From Verrucomicrobiota bacterium (lineage in GTDB: Bacteria > Verrucomicrobiota > Verrucomicrobiia > Limisphaerales > UBA1319): 49,575 nt of DNA. The stretch covers positions 1-49,575 of the forward strand of contig JAKLHY010000058.1 of NCBI GenBank assembly GCA_022709905.1, read 5' to 3'. Positions 1 to 8,750 of this stretch are shown one piece after another. The notes under the pieces are model-generated. The model was not told the DNA's origin. It worked only from the letters and a program-made list of their open reading frames with translations, and did no database searches. The position numbers were made by a program, and so were the translations under genes. Each line of letters starts with the position of its first letter. Positions within the stretch are counted from its first letter, which is position 1.

Positions 1-136
1 GCCCATATCACGCAATCATGCGGATAAAACCCTGTCTGGGCGCTAGATCCATCCCAAATTTATCGCCAAAATGTCAGCTCTTTGTTGCCTTCTGTGAAAT
101 TCCGTTCTTCCTGGCTAGGTCTCCCATGGCAAACCC

Positions 137-1657
137 TCACGGTGTCTGGATCAGGCGGAAGAACTGGGTGGCTTCGGTGGCGGGGACCGTCATGATCTGA
201 AAGCCGGGGAGAGTCTGATCCTGGAGCGGCAGCCAGGGGCCTAGCACGGTGGGCGCGGCTTCAACGGCGTAGTTGATCGTGGCCGAAACGGGCCAACTCA
301 GGCGCACGGCCCGCTCAACGCCGACGAACGGAATTCCCGAAGTCCGCAACTCGAAATTGTCGTAAACCGCGGTGGGCGCCGGTTGTTGGCCGTCGGTGTA
401 CTGGAAGAGGCCCAAACAGGTTCCGATGGAACTGGTGGGGGGCGGTTCCGCAGCGTCGGGGACCAGTACCGGCATTTGCATGCCGGTTGAGGTGTAAAAC
501 TGGGCAGGGGTCAGGCTCGGGTCACTCGCCGGGGTGTCAAGCACGCTGTGTGAGAACAGTGCGTGATTGGGATCTGCCATGTCGAGCACGCGGGCCGTGA
601 TGACGACGTTGGGATCCTCTCGGGTCAGCGCGAAGGCCAACACGACATTCGTATTTGGGATGGGGCTTGGGAATCTGTCGGACCATAATATGCTATAGCC
701 CTGATAGTTCTTTGACCATTTCAGCAAGAAGGCGAAATCGCGGCCCTTATAGAACGCGTATCCGGGACCGGGAAGAGGGCTGACCGCCATACCTGCCATA
801 TTGGTGGCGTTCTCATCGAGGCTAATGAGGTCCGCCCGCCACTCGCAGGTCGTGTCATTGGCCACGTTCCGACCTGCGGAGGGGCATACTTGGCCCAGCA
901 GGAAGGTGTAGTCGAAGGTGCCACCTGTGTCGGTGGGGAAATCTCCGACCGCGTAGAACCGGCCGTTGTCGGTGGAGCAGGTCCCTGTTCCCCCTGGATA
1001 GCTGGCACCGGTGAAGGGCTCGTTGAAGTCGTTCACCAGCTCGATGGTGTTCAGTGGCGGTGGCAGAATCGTCCCGGCGTAAACATAGGGAACGGTCGGG
1101 TCGAGGGGTGAAGCGGCCTTCGCTCGCGTCAGCGTCTGATCGATGCGCAAGCCGTCGATGGTCCCGCCCGATCCGTAGCCAACGATGTGGACTTGCGCAC
1201 TGTTATCCGGTTGCATCACCCCAGTCCAACTCCAGTCCCATAGCCCGCCGGTGGGCACAAAATTAGTCCCGGCGGCGTCCCAAGTGCCGACCTGCAGGTA
1301 GCTGTTGCCCTGCATGTTGGCGGTGCCGTCGGCATTGTAGTGCCCGTCGTTGATGATAAGCACCTGGCCCGTCACACGCGGGTCAGTGGCTTGCACCCGC
1401 GCGCTGTGAACGTAGCCGCGGAATAGCACTTGGCCGAGGGCGTTGGTGCAGATAATGGGAGGGGATTGTACCCCGTTAATCCAACCAGTGGCGGTAAAGG
1501 GGGTGGTCTGCGCCAGCACGACCGCAGGCAGCAGCAAGATACCACCCGCCAGGGCGGCGATCTTGCGCATTAATATCGGTTTTCCCTTATGCGGTTCCAC
1601 ATCAGTACTCCGACGCGATATTTTTTCTTGCGACTGGTTAATCATAAACTTACTCAT
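137..1657 (-). CDS. Exported protein of unknown function, shared C-terminal module
   Basis: 506 aa from the ATG at 1657, chosen because GAGG lies 8 nt upstream. The frame is open further upstream, but without a better start. An ATG at 1570 would begin directly at a signal peptide (MRKIAALAGG..., then a Leu/Val core ending in VLAQ) and is a real alternative. No family was recognised in the body, which is rich in Gly, Thr and Pro and has a few Cys (CSTDNG, CPSAG, CEWR), consistent with an extracytoplasmic beta-rich protein. The last ~56 residues (YAVEAAP..GPW..ATQFFRL) match a module at the end of six other exported proteins here. It follows the kinase of module A on the same strand with a ~290-bp gap, so it is a candidate target or cargo of that module. 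The export call is fairly safe; the function is unknown. Confidence 0.8.
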   Translation of the reverse strand: MSKFMINQSQEKISRRSTDVEPHKGKPILMRKIAALAGGILLLPAVVLAQTTPFTATGWINGVQSPPIICTNALGQVLFRGYVHSARVQATDPRVTGQVLIINDGHYNADGTANMQGNSYLQVGTWDAAGTNFVPTGGLWDWSWTGVMQPDNSAQVHIVGYGSGGTIDGLRIDQTLTRAKAASPLDPTVPYVYAGTILPPPLNTIELVNDFNEPFTGASYPGGTGTCSTDNGRFYAVGDFPTDTGGTFDYTFLLGQVCPSAGRNVANDTTCEWRADLISLDENATNMAGMAVSPLPGPGYAFYKGRDFAFLLKWSKNYQGYSILWSDRFPSPIPNTNVVLAFALTREDPNVVITARVLDMADPNHALFSHSVLDTPASDPSLTPAQFYTSTGMQMPVLVPDAAEPPPTSSIGTCLGLFQYTDGQQPAPTAVYDNFELRTSGIPFVGVERAVRLSWPVSATINYAVEAAPTVLGPWLPLQDQTLPGFQIMTVPATEATQFFRLIQTP

Positions 1658-1945
1658 GGCGTAATCCTCAGGTTGATGTTTTCGATATCCGCCTGCCGTG
1701 CGCTCTCGGAAGGGCCTGGTGAGCCAAATAAGCCTTCGCTTCGCCATAACCCACACGTGCTTTCACACGAGGGCTGCCTAGCGCACACGACAATCGCTCT
1801 CATTCATGTACAGAAGAAGAACGGGGGAAAAGGGACGCGCGCGGCACGGCAACGGGGCCGGGATGCCGGGCTCGGAGGCCGAAAATCGCGGGCGCGATGT
1901 CCCGGCTCCCCAGAAAAGCGCGCCGTTCATTATCATCAGAGAGAT

Positions 1946-4900
1946 TCATCGGGCATTCGGTTTTTCCTCAAATGCCTCAATTTCTACCCACGAGGGCGCG
2001 CGCCAAAGGTGGGCGATTCCACTCGCGGACATGGCGAACAGCGTGTTCCCGTCGGGGGAAAAGCCAAGGACGAAGAAGTATTTACCCTGGGCCGGCAAGG
2101 ATAGCAGTTCGCGTTCGGCGTGAAGGTCCCACAGTTTTACGGCATCGCGAGTGGTGGTGCCTCCCGTAGCCGCCCGTGAGCCATCCGGCGTAAAGCCAAA
2201 GCCCCAGACTTCATTTGCGTGGCCCCGCAAGGAGGCGACAGGCTGGCGCTTGGCCACGTCCCAAACCCGTGCGGAACCGTCCTCACTCGTCGAGGACAGC
2301 CAGCGACCATCCGGCGAAAAGAGGACTCCGTTCACGGCTCTCTGGTGGTGGCCGAGTTCCTTGGCGAGCTCGAGGGAGGGAAAGTGGTGCAGCTTGACGG
2401 TGCCGTTGACGAACCCAGCGGCCAGGAACCGGTCGTCTGGCGATATATCGACCATCCCCCAGAGACCGTTGAACTGACCCCCGGTCAACGGCACTTCCAG
2501 CCCGTCGCCGACTCGCCAGAGCTGGTTGCTGAGCTTAAGGCCATTACAAAGGGTAAAGGCGATCAAGTAATGGCCGCTACGCGAAAAACGGAGTATGCCA
2601 AAAACCTCGATGGGAACGGCGAAGTTGGTTACTGCCTGGCGGGTCGTCCAATCCCAGAGTGTGACTCGAGCCGGGCGGCAATCGCCCGTGGCGAGCCAAT
2701 GCTCATCGGAGGACAGGGCTACGGCCCAGTGGTTGCTCCCCAGCGCGGGCAGATCCTCCACGCGCTGCCAGGAGCGGGCATCCCACCGCGCGAGCAAACC
2801 GGTGTGTTTATCGGTCGCGATGAAGCTGCTCGAGTCTGCCATGAAGGCCAGACCGAGCCGCTGCACGACGCGCGGATCGAGGGTCGCGGCCTCGAAGGCG
2901 TGGCGTTCGAGCCCGCGCACAGACTCAAATCCCTCCCTCAGGGCCAGGTTGGTGTGGCTTGGCGCTCGGTTCGCGGCGATAACGTCCCACAAACAGACTG
3001 AGCCTTTAAGGCCCCCACTCACGAGCGTTCGTCCATCCGGCAGCAAAGCCAAGGCACTGAGCCCCTCTCCCGGGCTATGCAGACGCTGTCGCTCCACACG
3101 ATCCGCCACGCTCCAGACCCGGATCGTCCCGTCTCGGCTGGCGGAGAGCAGTTGGCGGCCATCCGCCGTGAAGACGAGGGCCATGACAAAATCGGTATGG
3201 TTGGTCAATTCACCCAAAGGTTCGCCGGATCGGGTGTCCCAGAGGCCGATGGTGCCTTCGCCGTAGCCCAAGCCCGCCGCCAGTAGATCGGAAGCGGGGG
3301 AGAAGGCCAGGGAATTGACGCTTTCGGCGCTTTTTGTCAGGTTCGTCATGCAGGTTCCGGTCTCGAGATTGAACAATCGCAGCAGCCCAAAGTCTTCGCC
3401 AATGGCCAACTGGCGACCATTGGGCGAGAACGCGACTACACCGGCGAAGGTCTCGCGAAGGGGCGCCGCTTCGAATTCATGGAGGTGTTGGCCGGACGCC
3501 CAGTCGATGATTCGGACGCTTCCGGCGCTATCGAACGATGCCAGCCGTTTGCCGTCCGGCGAAAAGGCCAGCGAGTGGTTGCCGGTCGGGAGCGTATGCA
3601 CTTTGGTCGGCTGGCTGGAGTGCAGGTCCCAAAGCTCAGCGACCGGCTGGCCACGATCATTCCACCTCCCCACCGCCAGCAGGGGATCGGTCGGCGAAAA
3701 GGAAAGGGCCTTCGCGCCTCCGCCAGGCAACGATGCAGACCGTTGCCTGGTCGTCAAATCCCAGAGCGTCACCTCGTCGTAAGTTGCCACCGCCAGGATC
3801 TTGCCCCCCTTCGCGACCGCGAGGGCGTTGATCGCCTGCGGATATCGATGGAGCGTTCGCAACTCGTCGCTCTGGCAGAATTGCCAGAGGTACCGCCATT
3901 CCCAGCCGCGCAAATCGCCGGGAATTTCAAATTTCAAATCTGAGATTTGAGATTCGTGCCGGGGGTGGTACTTGTTCAGCAAGCTGATCGCGAGAGGCCG
4001 GTTATTTTGCTCGAGGGCCAATTGGGCCGTGTGCATGTCGGCGGCGTAGCGCTGTCGAAACTCGGCTTGGGCGTTCTGGCGCGCCAGTGACTCGCCGATC
4101 GTGGCCCGGTGCCACTGCCAGAGCACGCCTGCCAGTCCGAATACGAAGGTTAGCACCAAGCCTGCGCCCATGCCCGCCAGGGCCGGCCGTCTTCGGCACC
4201 ATTTCCAGGCCTTGCCCGCAAAGCCGACGGGTCGTGCTTGAATAGATTTCCCTTCCCGAAATCGACCGAGGTCCGCCGCCAACTCTTGGGCAGTCGCATA
4301 TCGACGCAGGGGCTCCTTCTCCAAGCACTTGAGGCAGATCGTCTCCAGGTCACGCGAGAGACCGTGGTTCAGCAGGCGCGGCGCAGCCGGTTCGGCCGTT
4401 ACGACCTGCCGAAGCACTTCGGTCAGGGTTGCCGCCTGAAACGGCGGACGACCAGTGAGCAAGTGATAGAGCAGCGCCCCGATGGAATAAACGTCGCTGG
4501 GCGGCCCAATATCGCAATTCCGCCCCTGGGCCTGTTCCGGGGCCATGAAACTGGGCGAGCCCAGCACTTGGCCGCTGACGGTCAAATCCGACTCGCCGGT
4601 CAACCGCTTGGCTAATCCAAAGTCGGTGATCCGCGGCTGATCCGACGGGTCGATCAGCACGTTCGACGGTTTGAGATCGCGATGCAGGATGCCCCGCTGA
4701 TGGGCGTAAGCCACCGCTTCGGCGATGGTCTCTGTATAGCCGGCAGCCCGCTGGGGCGGGAGCGGCCCCGCACGCAAGAGCTCCGCCAGGTTCCGGCCGT
4801 CGATGTAGTCCATCGAAAAGAACGGCTGGCCGGCGTGCTCGCCGACTTCATGAATAGCGACAATGTTCGGATGTTGGAGACTGGCCGCCGTCTGCGCTTC

Positions 4901-5251
4901 TGCCAGGAAACGCTGGCGCTCGGCCGCGGAAGCCAATGGACCGCCCAGCACCATCTTCAGGGCGACGATCCGGTCCAGGCTAAGCTGGCGGGCTTTGTAA
5001 ACAACCCCCATGCCGCCCACGGCGATTTGCTCGAGCAGCTTATAGTCGCCAAACGGTCGAGGGAATCCGTCGGTTAATGTTGGCTCCGGTGGTATCGCGC
5101 CGGCCGGGCTGGCGGGGATGGGCTGGGCGGGCGGCTCGAAGGCTTGCCCGAGTAGGCATTTGGGGCAAAGTCCGGCTGGAGTTCGAGGCAGGAGTGCTGC
5201 CCCGCACCGTTCACAGATTCGCGCGGCGCTCCCGGGTGTTCGTTCGTTCAT
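1946..5251 (-). CDS. Ser/Thr protein kinase, zinc-ribbon N-terminus and WD40 C-terminus (module A)
   Basis: 1101 aa. The start is the ATG at 5251 with AAGG 5 nt upstream. Residues 13-32 carry two CxxC pairs (C13/C16, C29/C32), a small zinc ribbon. The kinase domain is at about 69-335: Gly loop AVGGMGVVY, lysine in VALKM (K99), HRDLKPSN (D192), DFG (D210) and intact APE (MAPEQ). One transmembrane helix at about 357-379 follows a KWCRRR stop-transfer stretch. The linker ends in RGWEWRYLW, and residues ~455-1095 form WD40-type repeats with many DGR/SPDG turns. The propeller would be outside the cytoplasm and could sense ligand or partner protein (inference). The C-tail APSWVEIEAFEEK matches the tails of the module C and D kinases. 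It lies 97 bp downstream of the module A sigma gene, so the two are probably co-transcribed. Confidence 0.93.
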   Translation of the reverse strand: MNERTPGSAARICERCGAALLPRTPAGLCPKCLLGQAFEPPAQPIPASPAGAIPPEPTLTDGFPRPFGDYKLLEQIAVGGMGVVYKARQLSLDRIVALKMVLGGPLASAAERQRFLAEAQTAASLQHPNIVAIHEVGEHAGQPFFSMDYIDGRNLAELLRAGPLPPQRAAGYTETIAEAVAYAHQRGILHRDLKPSNVLIDPSDQPRITDFGLAKRLTGESDLTVSGQVLGSPSFMAPEQAQGRNCDIGPPSDVYSIGALLYHLLTGRPPFQAATLTEVLRQVVTAEPAAPRLLNHGLSRDLETICLKCLEKEPLRRYATAQELAADLGRFREGKSIQARPVGFAGKAWKWCRRRPALAGMGAGLVLTFVFGLAGVLWQWHRATIGESLARQNAQAEFRQRYAADMHTAQLALEQNNRPLAISLLNKYHPRHESQISDLKFEIPGDLRGWEWRYLWQFCQSDELRTLHRYPQAINALAVAKGGKILAVATYDEVTLWDLTTRQRSASLPGGGAKALSFSPTDPLLAVGRWNDRGQPVAELWDLHSSQPTKVHTLPTGNHSLAFSPDGKRLASFDSAGSVRIIDWASGQHLHEFEAAPLRETFAGVVAFSPNGRQLAIGEDFGLLRLFNLETGTCMTNLTKSAESVNSLAFSPASDLLAAGLGYGEGTIGLWDTRSGEPLGELTNHTDFVMALVFTADGRQLLSASRDGTIRVWSVADRVERQRLHSPGEGLSALALLPDGRTLVSGGLKGSVCLWDVIAANRAPSHTNLALREGFESVRGLERHAFEAATLDPRVVQRLGLAFMADSSSFIATDKHTGLLARWDARSWQRVEDLPALGSNHWAVALSSDEHWLATGDCRPARVTLWDWTTRQAVTNFAVPIEVFGILRFSRSGHYLIAFTLCNGLKLSNQLWRVGDGLEVPLTGGQFNGLWGMVDISPDDRFLAAGFVNGTVKLHHFPSLELAKELGHHQRAVNGVLFSPDGRWLSSTSEDGSARVWDVAKRQPVASLRGHANEVWGFGFTPDGSRAATGGTTTRDAVKLWDLHAERELLSLPAQGKYFFVLGFSPDGNTLFAMSASGIAHLWRAPSWVEIEAFEEKPNAR
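3921..3956. repeat. In-frame AT-rich simple repeat inside the module A kinase linker
   Basis: An ATTTCAAAT/ATTTGAGATT-type palindromic tract sits in an otherwise GC-rich gene. It encodes ESQISDLKFEI immediately before the GWEWRYLW motif. The paralogous kinases at 29315 and 35782 have only a few residues here (PGGPDP, PGQED). It resembles the short dispersed repeats usually found between genes in these phyla; that origin is an inference. Confidence 0.6.
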
Positions 5252-5348
5252 GGCTGCCTTATTCCATTAGAGTACAGAAGCAAATCGGCACGAAAGTCCC
5301 GCGCCAGGCTCGGTCGGCGGGACTGACGGCTGTGACCGGACTCACCAC

Positions 5349-6101
5349 CTACCCGCCCACCACACTAAACAGATAGCGAATTTCCTCATCCACATCTTCT
5401 GGTCGGGCGACCGTATGTGCGATTTCCTCCCGCAACAGCCTTTGATACTGCTTCCGCATCCGTTGTACCCTCTTTTTCACAGCCTCTTCGCTCAAGCCCT
5501 GCAGCACGGCCACGTCGGCGTAGGAGACACCTTGGCGTTCTCCCAGGAGGGAATCCTTCAATGCCTCAAACAGCGGGCCTTGCCCGGACGCCACGAACTC
5601 ACTCTGAAGCCGTTCCATAACCCGCTCCAGCAGCTCATACGCCCACCGTTGCTCGTAAAGCTTCTCGGGGGTTAGCTCGGAAACAGGTTCTTCGTAATAC
5701 CGGCTTTCCGCCGCTTCACCCTCTAATGACAGGAAATCGATGCGGCCGCCGCGCTTTACCGCTTTGGCCTTGTCCCATTCATTGGCCAGATAATGCTTCA
5801 TGGCGGCCAGCAGAAAAGACCGAAACCGACCTTTGGCCGGGTTAACGTCACCCAAATAGTGCTTCTCCAGGAAGCGGGCGAAGAATCCTTGCAGGAGGTC
5901 TTCCGTGTCGTGCGGGCTGTGACCCTGGCGGCGCACGAAGGCGTAGAGTGGATACCAGTAAGTGCGGCACAACTTTTCCAAGGCGGCGGACGCCTGGACA
6001 TCGGCAGTATGACCCACCGCCAGCACCACGTTCCAGTGGGTGGTCGCAAACACGCCGCTTGGCGTCTCATCCTCTTCACTCCCCTTGCCCGAAGGAGCCA
6101 T
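5349..6101 (-). CDS. ECF-type RNA polymerase sigma factor (module A)
   Basis: 250 aa, longer than a classical ECF factor (about 180-200). Region 2 is at about 25-100 with TTHWNVV at the start and DTEDLLQGFFARFLEK as region 2.2; this keeps the acidic DxED patch that contacts core polymerase. Region 4 is at about 175-235 with a helix-turn-helix (VSYADVAVLQGLSEEAVKKR). It belongs to a different subgroup from the other three sigmas of the window, which lack the acidic patch. The ATG at 6101 has no Shine-Dalgarno sequence, and a GATAAT box lies only 8 nt upstream, so the message may be leaderless. The kinase gene follows 97 bp downstream on the same strand. Confidence 0.92.
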   Translation of the reverse strand: MAPSGKGSEEDETPSGVFATTHWNVVLAVGHTADVQASAALEKLCRTYWYPLYAFVRRQGHSPHDTEDLLQGFFARFLEKHYLGDVNPAKGRFRSFLLAAMKHYLANEWDKAKAVKRGGRIDFLSLEGEAAESRYYEEPVSELTPEKLYEQRWAYELLERVMERLQSEFVASGQGPLFEALKDSLLGERQGVSYADVAVLQGLSEEAVKKRVQRMRKQYQRLLREEIAHTVARPEDVDEEIRYLFSVVGG

Positions 6102-6109
6102 AGCCCAAT

Positions 6110-6115
6110 ATTATC
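6110..6115 (-). promoter_or_regulatory. -10-like box of module A sigma (leaderless geometry)
   Basis: On the minus strand GATAAT is followed by 8 nt and then the ATG at 6101, the same spacing as at sigma C and at the relict promoter at 7049-7097. No convincing -35 box is seen 16-18 nt upstream, so the call rests mainly on the box and its spacing. Confidence 0.35.
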
Positions 6116-6619
6116 AAGGCAACCGGACAAAGCACGGTGAAAAGAAGCTCGATCAGGATCAATGCGCGCCTGTGGGAGGCCAAACCGCTGCGCCCCAGCC
6201 GCCGAAGTGGAGAAGGCTGGTTTCTGAAGATCGACTCTACATTGATCATGATAAACGTAAATTGGCCCACCTTCCGCACCGCCTGTCCGGAAGGCCGCAA
6301 CTTCGTGGTCGTGCTACAACTCGCTGATCCCACCCCGCTGGCACTCTATGGCCTGCGGATCAAGCTGATTTCGCCGATTCATCTCATGGGGTAGACATTT
6401 TCCTTCCGGCGTGTCAGGCACTTCGAAAATTTCGACCTTAAGGGGATCTTGGTAGAATCTCTGGCTACCACCGAGACGGGGGTATCAACATGGGCGCTGG
6501 CAGCACTCCGGGTGGAGGCGGGTCCGCCGGATACTAAAAAGTAACCATGAACAGGTTGGTGGCGGGAAGGTGGCCGTAAAGGTTAGTCCGCGCGGGATCG
6601 AGCATCACCCATCGTAATA
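6116..6619. other. Intergenic stretch without a recognisable gene
   Basis: About 500 bp between the module A sigma promoter and a transposase relic. Short open frames exist on both strands, but none has a family signature, a ribosome-binding site or an exported-protein pattern. Decayed coding DNA is possible but could not be identified. Confidence 0.5.
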
Positions 6620-6645
6620 GGGTCAAAGTCATATTTTCTACATAT
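6620..6645 (+). repeat. Left inverted repeat of RAYT relic
   Basis: 26 nt starting GGGTCAAAGTCATATTTT. It pairs with the reverse complement of 6994-7019, with four mismatches. Confidence 0.75.
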
Positions 6646-6666
6646 CGTCGATGGGGACATCGGTAT

Positions 6667-6967
6667 TCAGGGCTGTTTTTGCTCCCGCTTCTGGCCCAGC
6701 CTTCGCCGCATGTTTGCCACCAACCGCGCCTTGGCCTCGTCCTTTGCACGCCCCGCGGCGAACCTCCGTACCGCCTGCGCCGCCGCTCCATATTTAGTCC
6801 CTCCAGCCAACCGCTGATGGCCGTGCCGCACCGCCACGTAGATCGTCCCGTCCCGATCCCAATCGCCCCAACTCTCGACCATCTGTGTCCATCGCCTCGC
6901 GCCGGTTTCCCCGGCTCGTGACGTGATACCACCCACCGGCCACCAGGATTCTTAAGGATCTTGCGAT
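6667..6967 (-). pseudogene. REP-associated tyrosine transposase, internally deleted and frameshifted
   Basis: The N-terminal piece (from 6967) reads ARSLRILVAGGWYHVTSRGN, the signature start of RAYT/Y1 transposases (HUH-fold DNA nickases). The expected ATG is ATC here, while the second copy at 18211 keeps ATG. The frame then shifts, and the rest (6870 to the stop at 6667) reads WGDWDRDGTIYVAVRHG...AAAQAVRRF...MRRRL, the C-terminal part of the same family. About 200 residues of the nuclease core, including the catalytic Tyr region, are missing. It cannot be active. Confidence 0.75.
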
Positions 6968-6993
6968 GCGCGTAGCTTGCACTTTGCTGGCTT

Positions 6994-7019
6994 ATATGTC
7001 AATAATATGGCTTTGACCC
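6994..7019 (-). repeat. Right inverted repeat of RAYT relic
   Basis: The reverse complement reads GGGTCAAAGCCATATTATTG... The same 26-nt sequence with one change recurs at 18238-18263 beside the second relic. Confidence 0.75.
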
Positions 7020-7048
7020 CATTGCCTTCGACCCCATTGCCTTCTACT

Positions 7049-7097
7049 CATCGCTTCTTAAGATGCGCGCAATCCATGCCGCACTCAAGCCTTGACC
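7049..7097 (-). promoter_or_regulatory. Orphan copy of a sigma-gene promoter and start codon
   Basis: On the minus strand: TTGAGT (7083-7088), 17-nt spacer, CATCTT (7060-7065), 8 nt, ATG (7049-7051). The sigma C upstream region has the same layout: TTGAGT, 17 nt, CATAAT, 8 nt, ATG. The 15 nt GGTCAAGGCTTGAGT are identical in both. After ATGAGT the sequence runs straight into the RAYT element, and no sigma coding sequence follows. It looks like the 5' end of a lost fifth sigma gene. Confidence 0.6.
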
Positions 7098-7229
7098 GAC
7101 TCGGTCGATCGCAGCGCAGAACGGTTACCTGATCGCTTCGGCGAAGACATCAGCGCTCCGGACACGCGTGAACATCTCCGGTGTCTGGGCTTGCGAAATT
7201 GGATATAAAAGTCCATTTTGCGTCTCAAT

Positions 7230-8384
7230 ATGGAATTCATTCACCGATTTTTCACGCCACCCGTGACGAGCTACTTTTTGTTTGGGCCGCGCGGAACAGG
7301 CAAATCCGTGTTCACTCAGACCTATTATCCGGAGGCGTTGCGGATCGGCCTGCTGGAGCCGGACGTGTACCGCGAATACGCCGCCCGCCCGGAACGATTG
7401 CGGGATCGGCTGGCGGCTGAACCCCAGACGGGGCGGGTGGTTATCGACGAGGTTCAGCGCGTGCCGGAACTGCTGTCCGTGGTCCACGCTCTCATCGAAT
7501 CCAGGCGGAAGATTCAGTTCATTCTGACGGGTTCGAGTGCGCGCAAGCTGAAGCGGACGGGGGTGGATATGATGGCGGGACGAGCCGTGTTGCGCACGCT
7601 GCATCCCCTGATGGCGGCTGAGCTGGGCGAACGATTCTCGCTCGGCAGCGCGCTGGGGCAAGGGTTAGTCCCGCTGATCATCGCGGCCCGTCAGCCGGCG
7701 GACGTGCTCCGCTCTTACGCCTCGCTTTATCTGCGGGAGGAAGTGCAAATGGAGGGACTGGTACGCAACATCGGCGCTTTCTCTCGATTCCTCGAGGCGG
7801 TGAGTTTCTCACACGGTCAGCCGGTCAATCTCAGCAATGTGTCGCGTGAGTGTCAGGTGGAGCGCAAGACCGTGGAAGGTTACCTTGAGATATTGGAGGA
7901 CCTGCTGTTGGCCTTCCGCCTCCCCGTGTTCACGCGGCGAGCCAGGCGTGAATTGTCGGTCCATCCGAAGCTGTTCTTGTTCGATGCCGGCGTGTTCCGC
8001 TCCTTGAGGCCCTCGGGGCCGCTGGATCGCTCCGAGGAGATCGAGGGGGCCGCGTTGGAAGGATTGGTGGCTCAGCATCTTCGGGCGTGGACAGCCTATC
8101 GGCTAGGAGGAGAGACGCTTCATTTCTGGCGCACACGATCGGGCGTGGAGGTGGATTTTGTGGTGTATGGGCCCCATACGCTGGCCGCGATCGAGGTTAA
8201 GAACACGGCCCGTGCCCGGTCCGAAGACGTGCGCGGGCTTCGGGCGTTTGCGGAAGATTACCCACAAAGCCAGTGCGTGTTGCTTTACCGGGGCAAAGAG
8301 CGGCTGAAGTTGCACGGCGTCCTCTGTCTGCCCTGCGAGGAGTTTCTGCTGGGACTGCACCCGGCCAAGCCCTTGCCGATTTGA
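7230..8384 (+). CDS. AAA-type ATPase with DUF4143 C-terminal domain
   Basis: 384 aa from the ATG at 7230; a TTG at 7218 is an in-frame alternative, and neither has a clear Shine-Dalgarno sequence. Walker A is FGPRGTGKS (residues 18-26), Walker B is VVIDEVQ, and a sensor-like ILTGSSARKL follows. The second half has the winged-helix-like middle and the nuclease-like fold typical of DUF4143 proteins (LFLFDAGVFRSL; GVEVDFVV...LAAIEVKN, with the D-x-E-x-K spacing of a PD-(D/E)XK core). Length is normal for the family. Members of this ATPase family occur in mobile and defence-rich regions, but their cellular role is mostly unproven. It stands alone on the plus strand. Confidence 0.9.
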   Translation: MEFIHRFFTPPVTSYFLFGPRGTGKSVFTQTYYPEALRIGLLEPDVYREYAARPERLRDRLAAEPQTGRVVIDEVQRVPELLSVVHALIESRRKIQFILTGSSARKLKRTGVDMMAGRAVLRTLHPLMAAELGERFSLGSALGQGLVPLIIAARQPADVLRSYASLYLREEVQMEGLVRNIGAFSRFLEAVSFSHGQPVNLSNVSRECQVERKTVEGYLEILEDLLLAFRLPVFTRRARRELSVHPKLFLFDAGVFRSLRPSGPLDRSEEIEGAALEGLVAQHLRAWTAYRLGGETLHFWRTRSGVEVDFVVYGPHTLAAIEVKNTARARSEDVRGLRAFAEDYPQSQCVLLYRGKERLKLHGVLCLPCEEFLLGLHPAKPLPI

Positions 8385-8611
8385 CCGGCGCGCAGCACGG
8401 CAGGGACCGCCGCTTGCCAGCTTCTGACAGTCTGCCCGATTGGCATCTTGGGAGGGCAGCGGTTATTGGACAGGTTTCAGGCAACGTTCGGCTTTGTTTT
8501 CCTCAGTACAAGGATGACGGCTGGGTGCTCCACCCGTGTTGGCGGGAGCCTTCCGACAGGGCCGGCACAACAAACGGCCACTCCCCAGCGGCGAGGTTCC
8601 GGCGGTGTGGG

Positions 8612-8741
8612 GTACGACGGCCCGACAACTGGTGAATTCAGTATCGTGTCGATCGAAACAACCGGCACAGATCTCGATCCCGTTGCTGGAACGATGACAC
8701 TCTCCTTTGTTTGGACCGCCTCGGGAACCATCACCTACTGA
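8612..8741 (+). pseudogene. Possible 3' remnant of an exported-protein gene
   Basis: The frame ends in TGEFSIVSIETTG, then GTMTLSFVWTASGTITY and a stop. It has the alternating polar/hydrophobic pattern of a beta-strand C-terminus. Upstream the frame loses any protein-like character and no start or signal peptide is seen. The rest of the 366-bp gap between the ATPase and the kelch gene (8385-8750) holds nothing recognisable. This is a weak call. Confidence 0.3.
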
Positions 8742-8750
8742 TCCGCCCTG

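Larger units (their letters stand above)
6620..7048 (-). mobile_element. Shrunken REP-associated (RAYT/Y1) transposase element with inverted ends
   Basis: The element is bounded by imperfect 26-bp inverted repeats at 6620-6645 and 6994-7019 (22 of 26 identical), reading inward GGGTCAAAG[T/C]CATATT. Outside the right repeat is a tandem GAAGGCAATGGGG motif (about 7020-7045), also present beside the second relic at 18262-18292. Between the ends is a deleted transposase pseudogene on the minus strand. Such inverted ends around a RAYT gene fragment suggest a non-autonomous derivative. The mobile origin is inferred from the transposase peptides; the exact outer limits are uncertain. Confidence 0.7.

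Noticed and set aside
6137..6394. 85-codon plus-strand frame upstream of sigma A
   Set aside because: No ribosome-binding site, family or codon pattern supports it, and it overlaps an equally long unsupported minus-strand frame.
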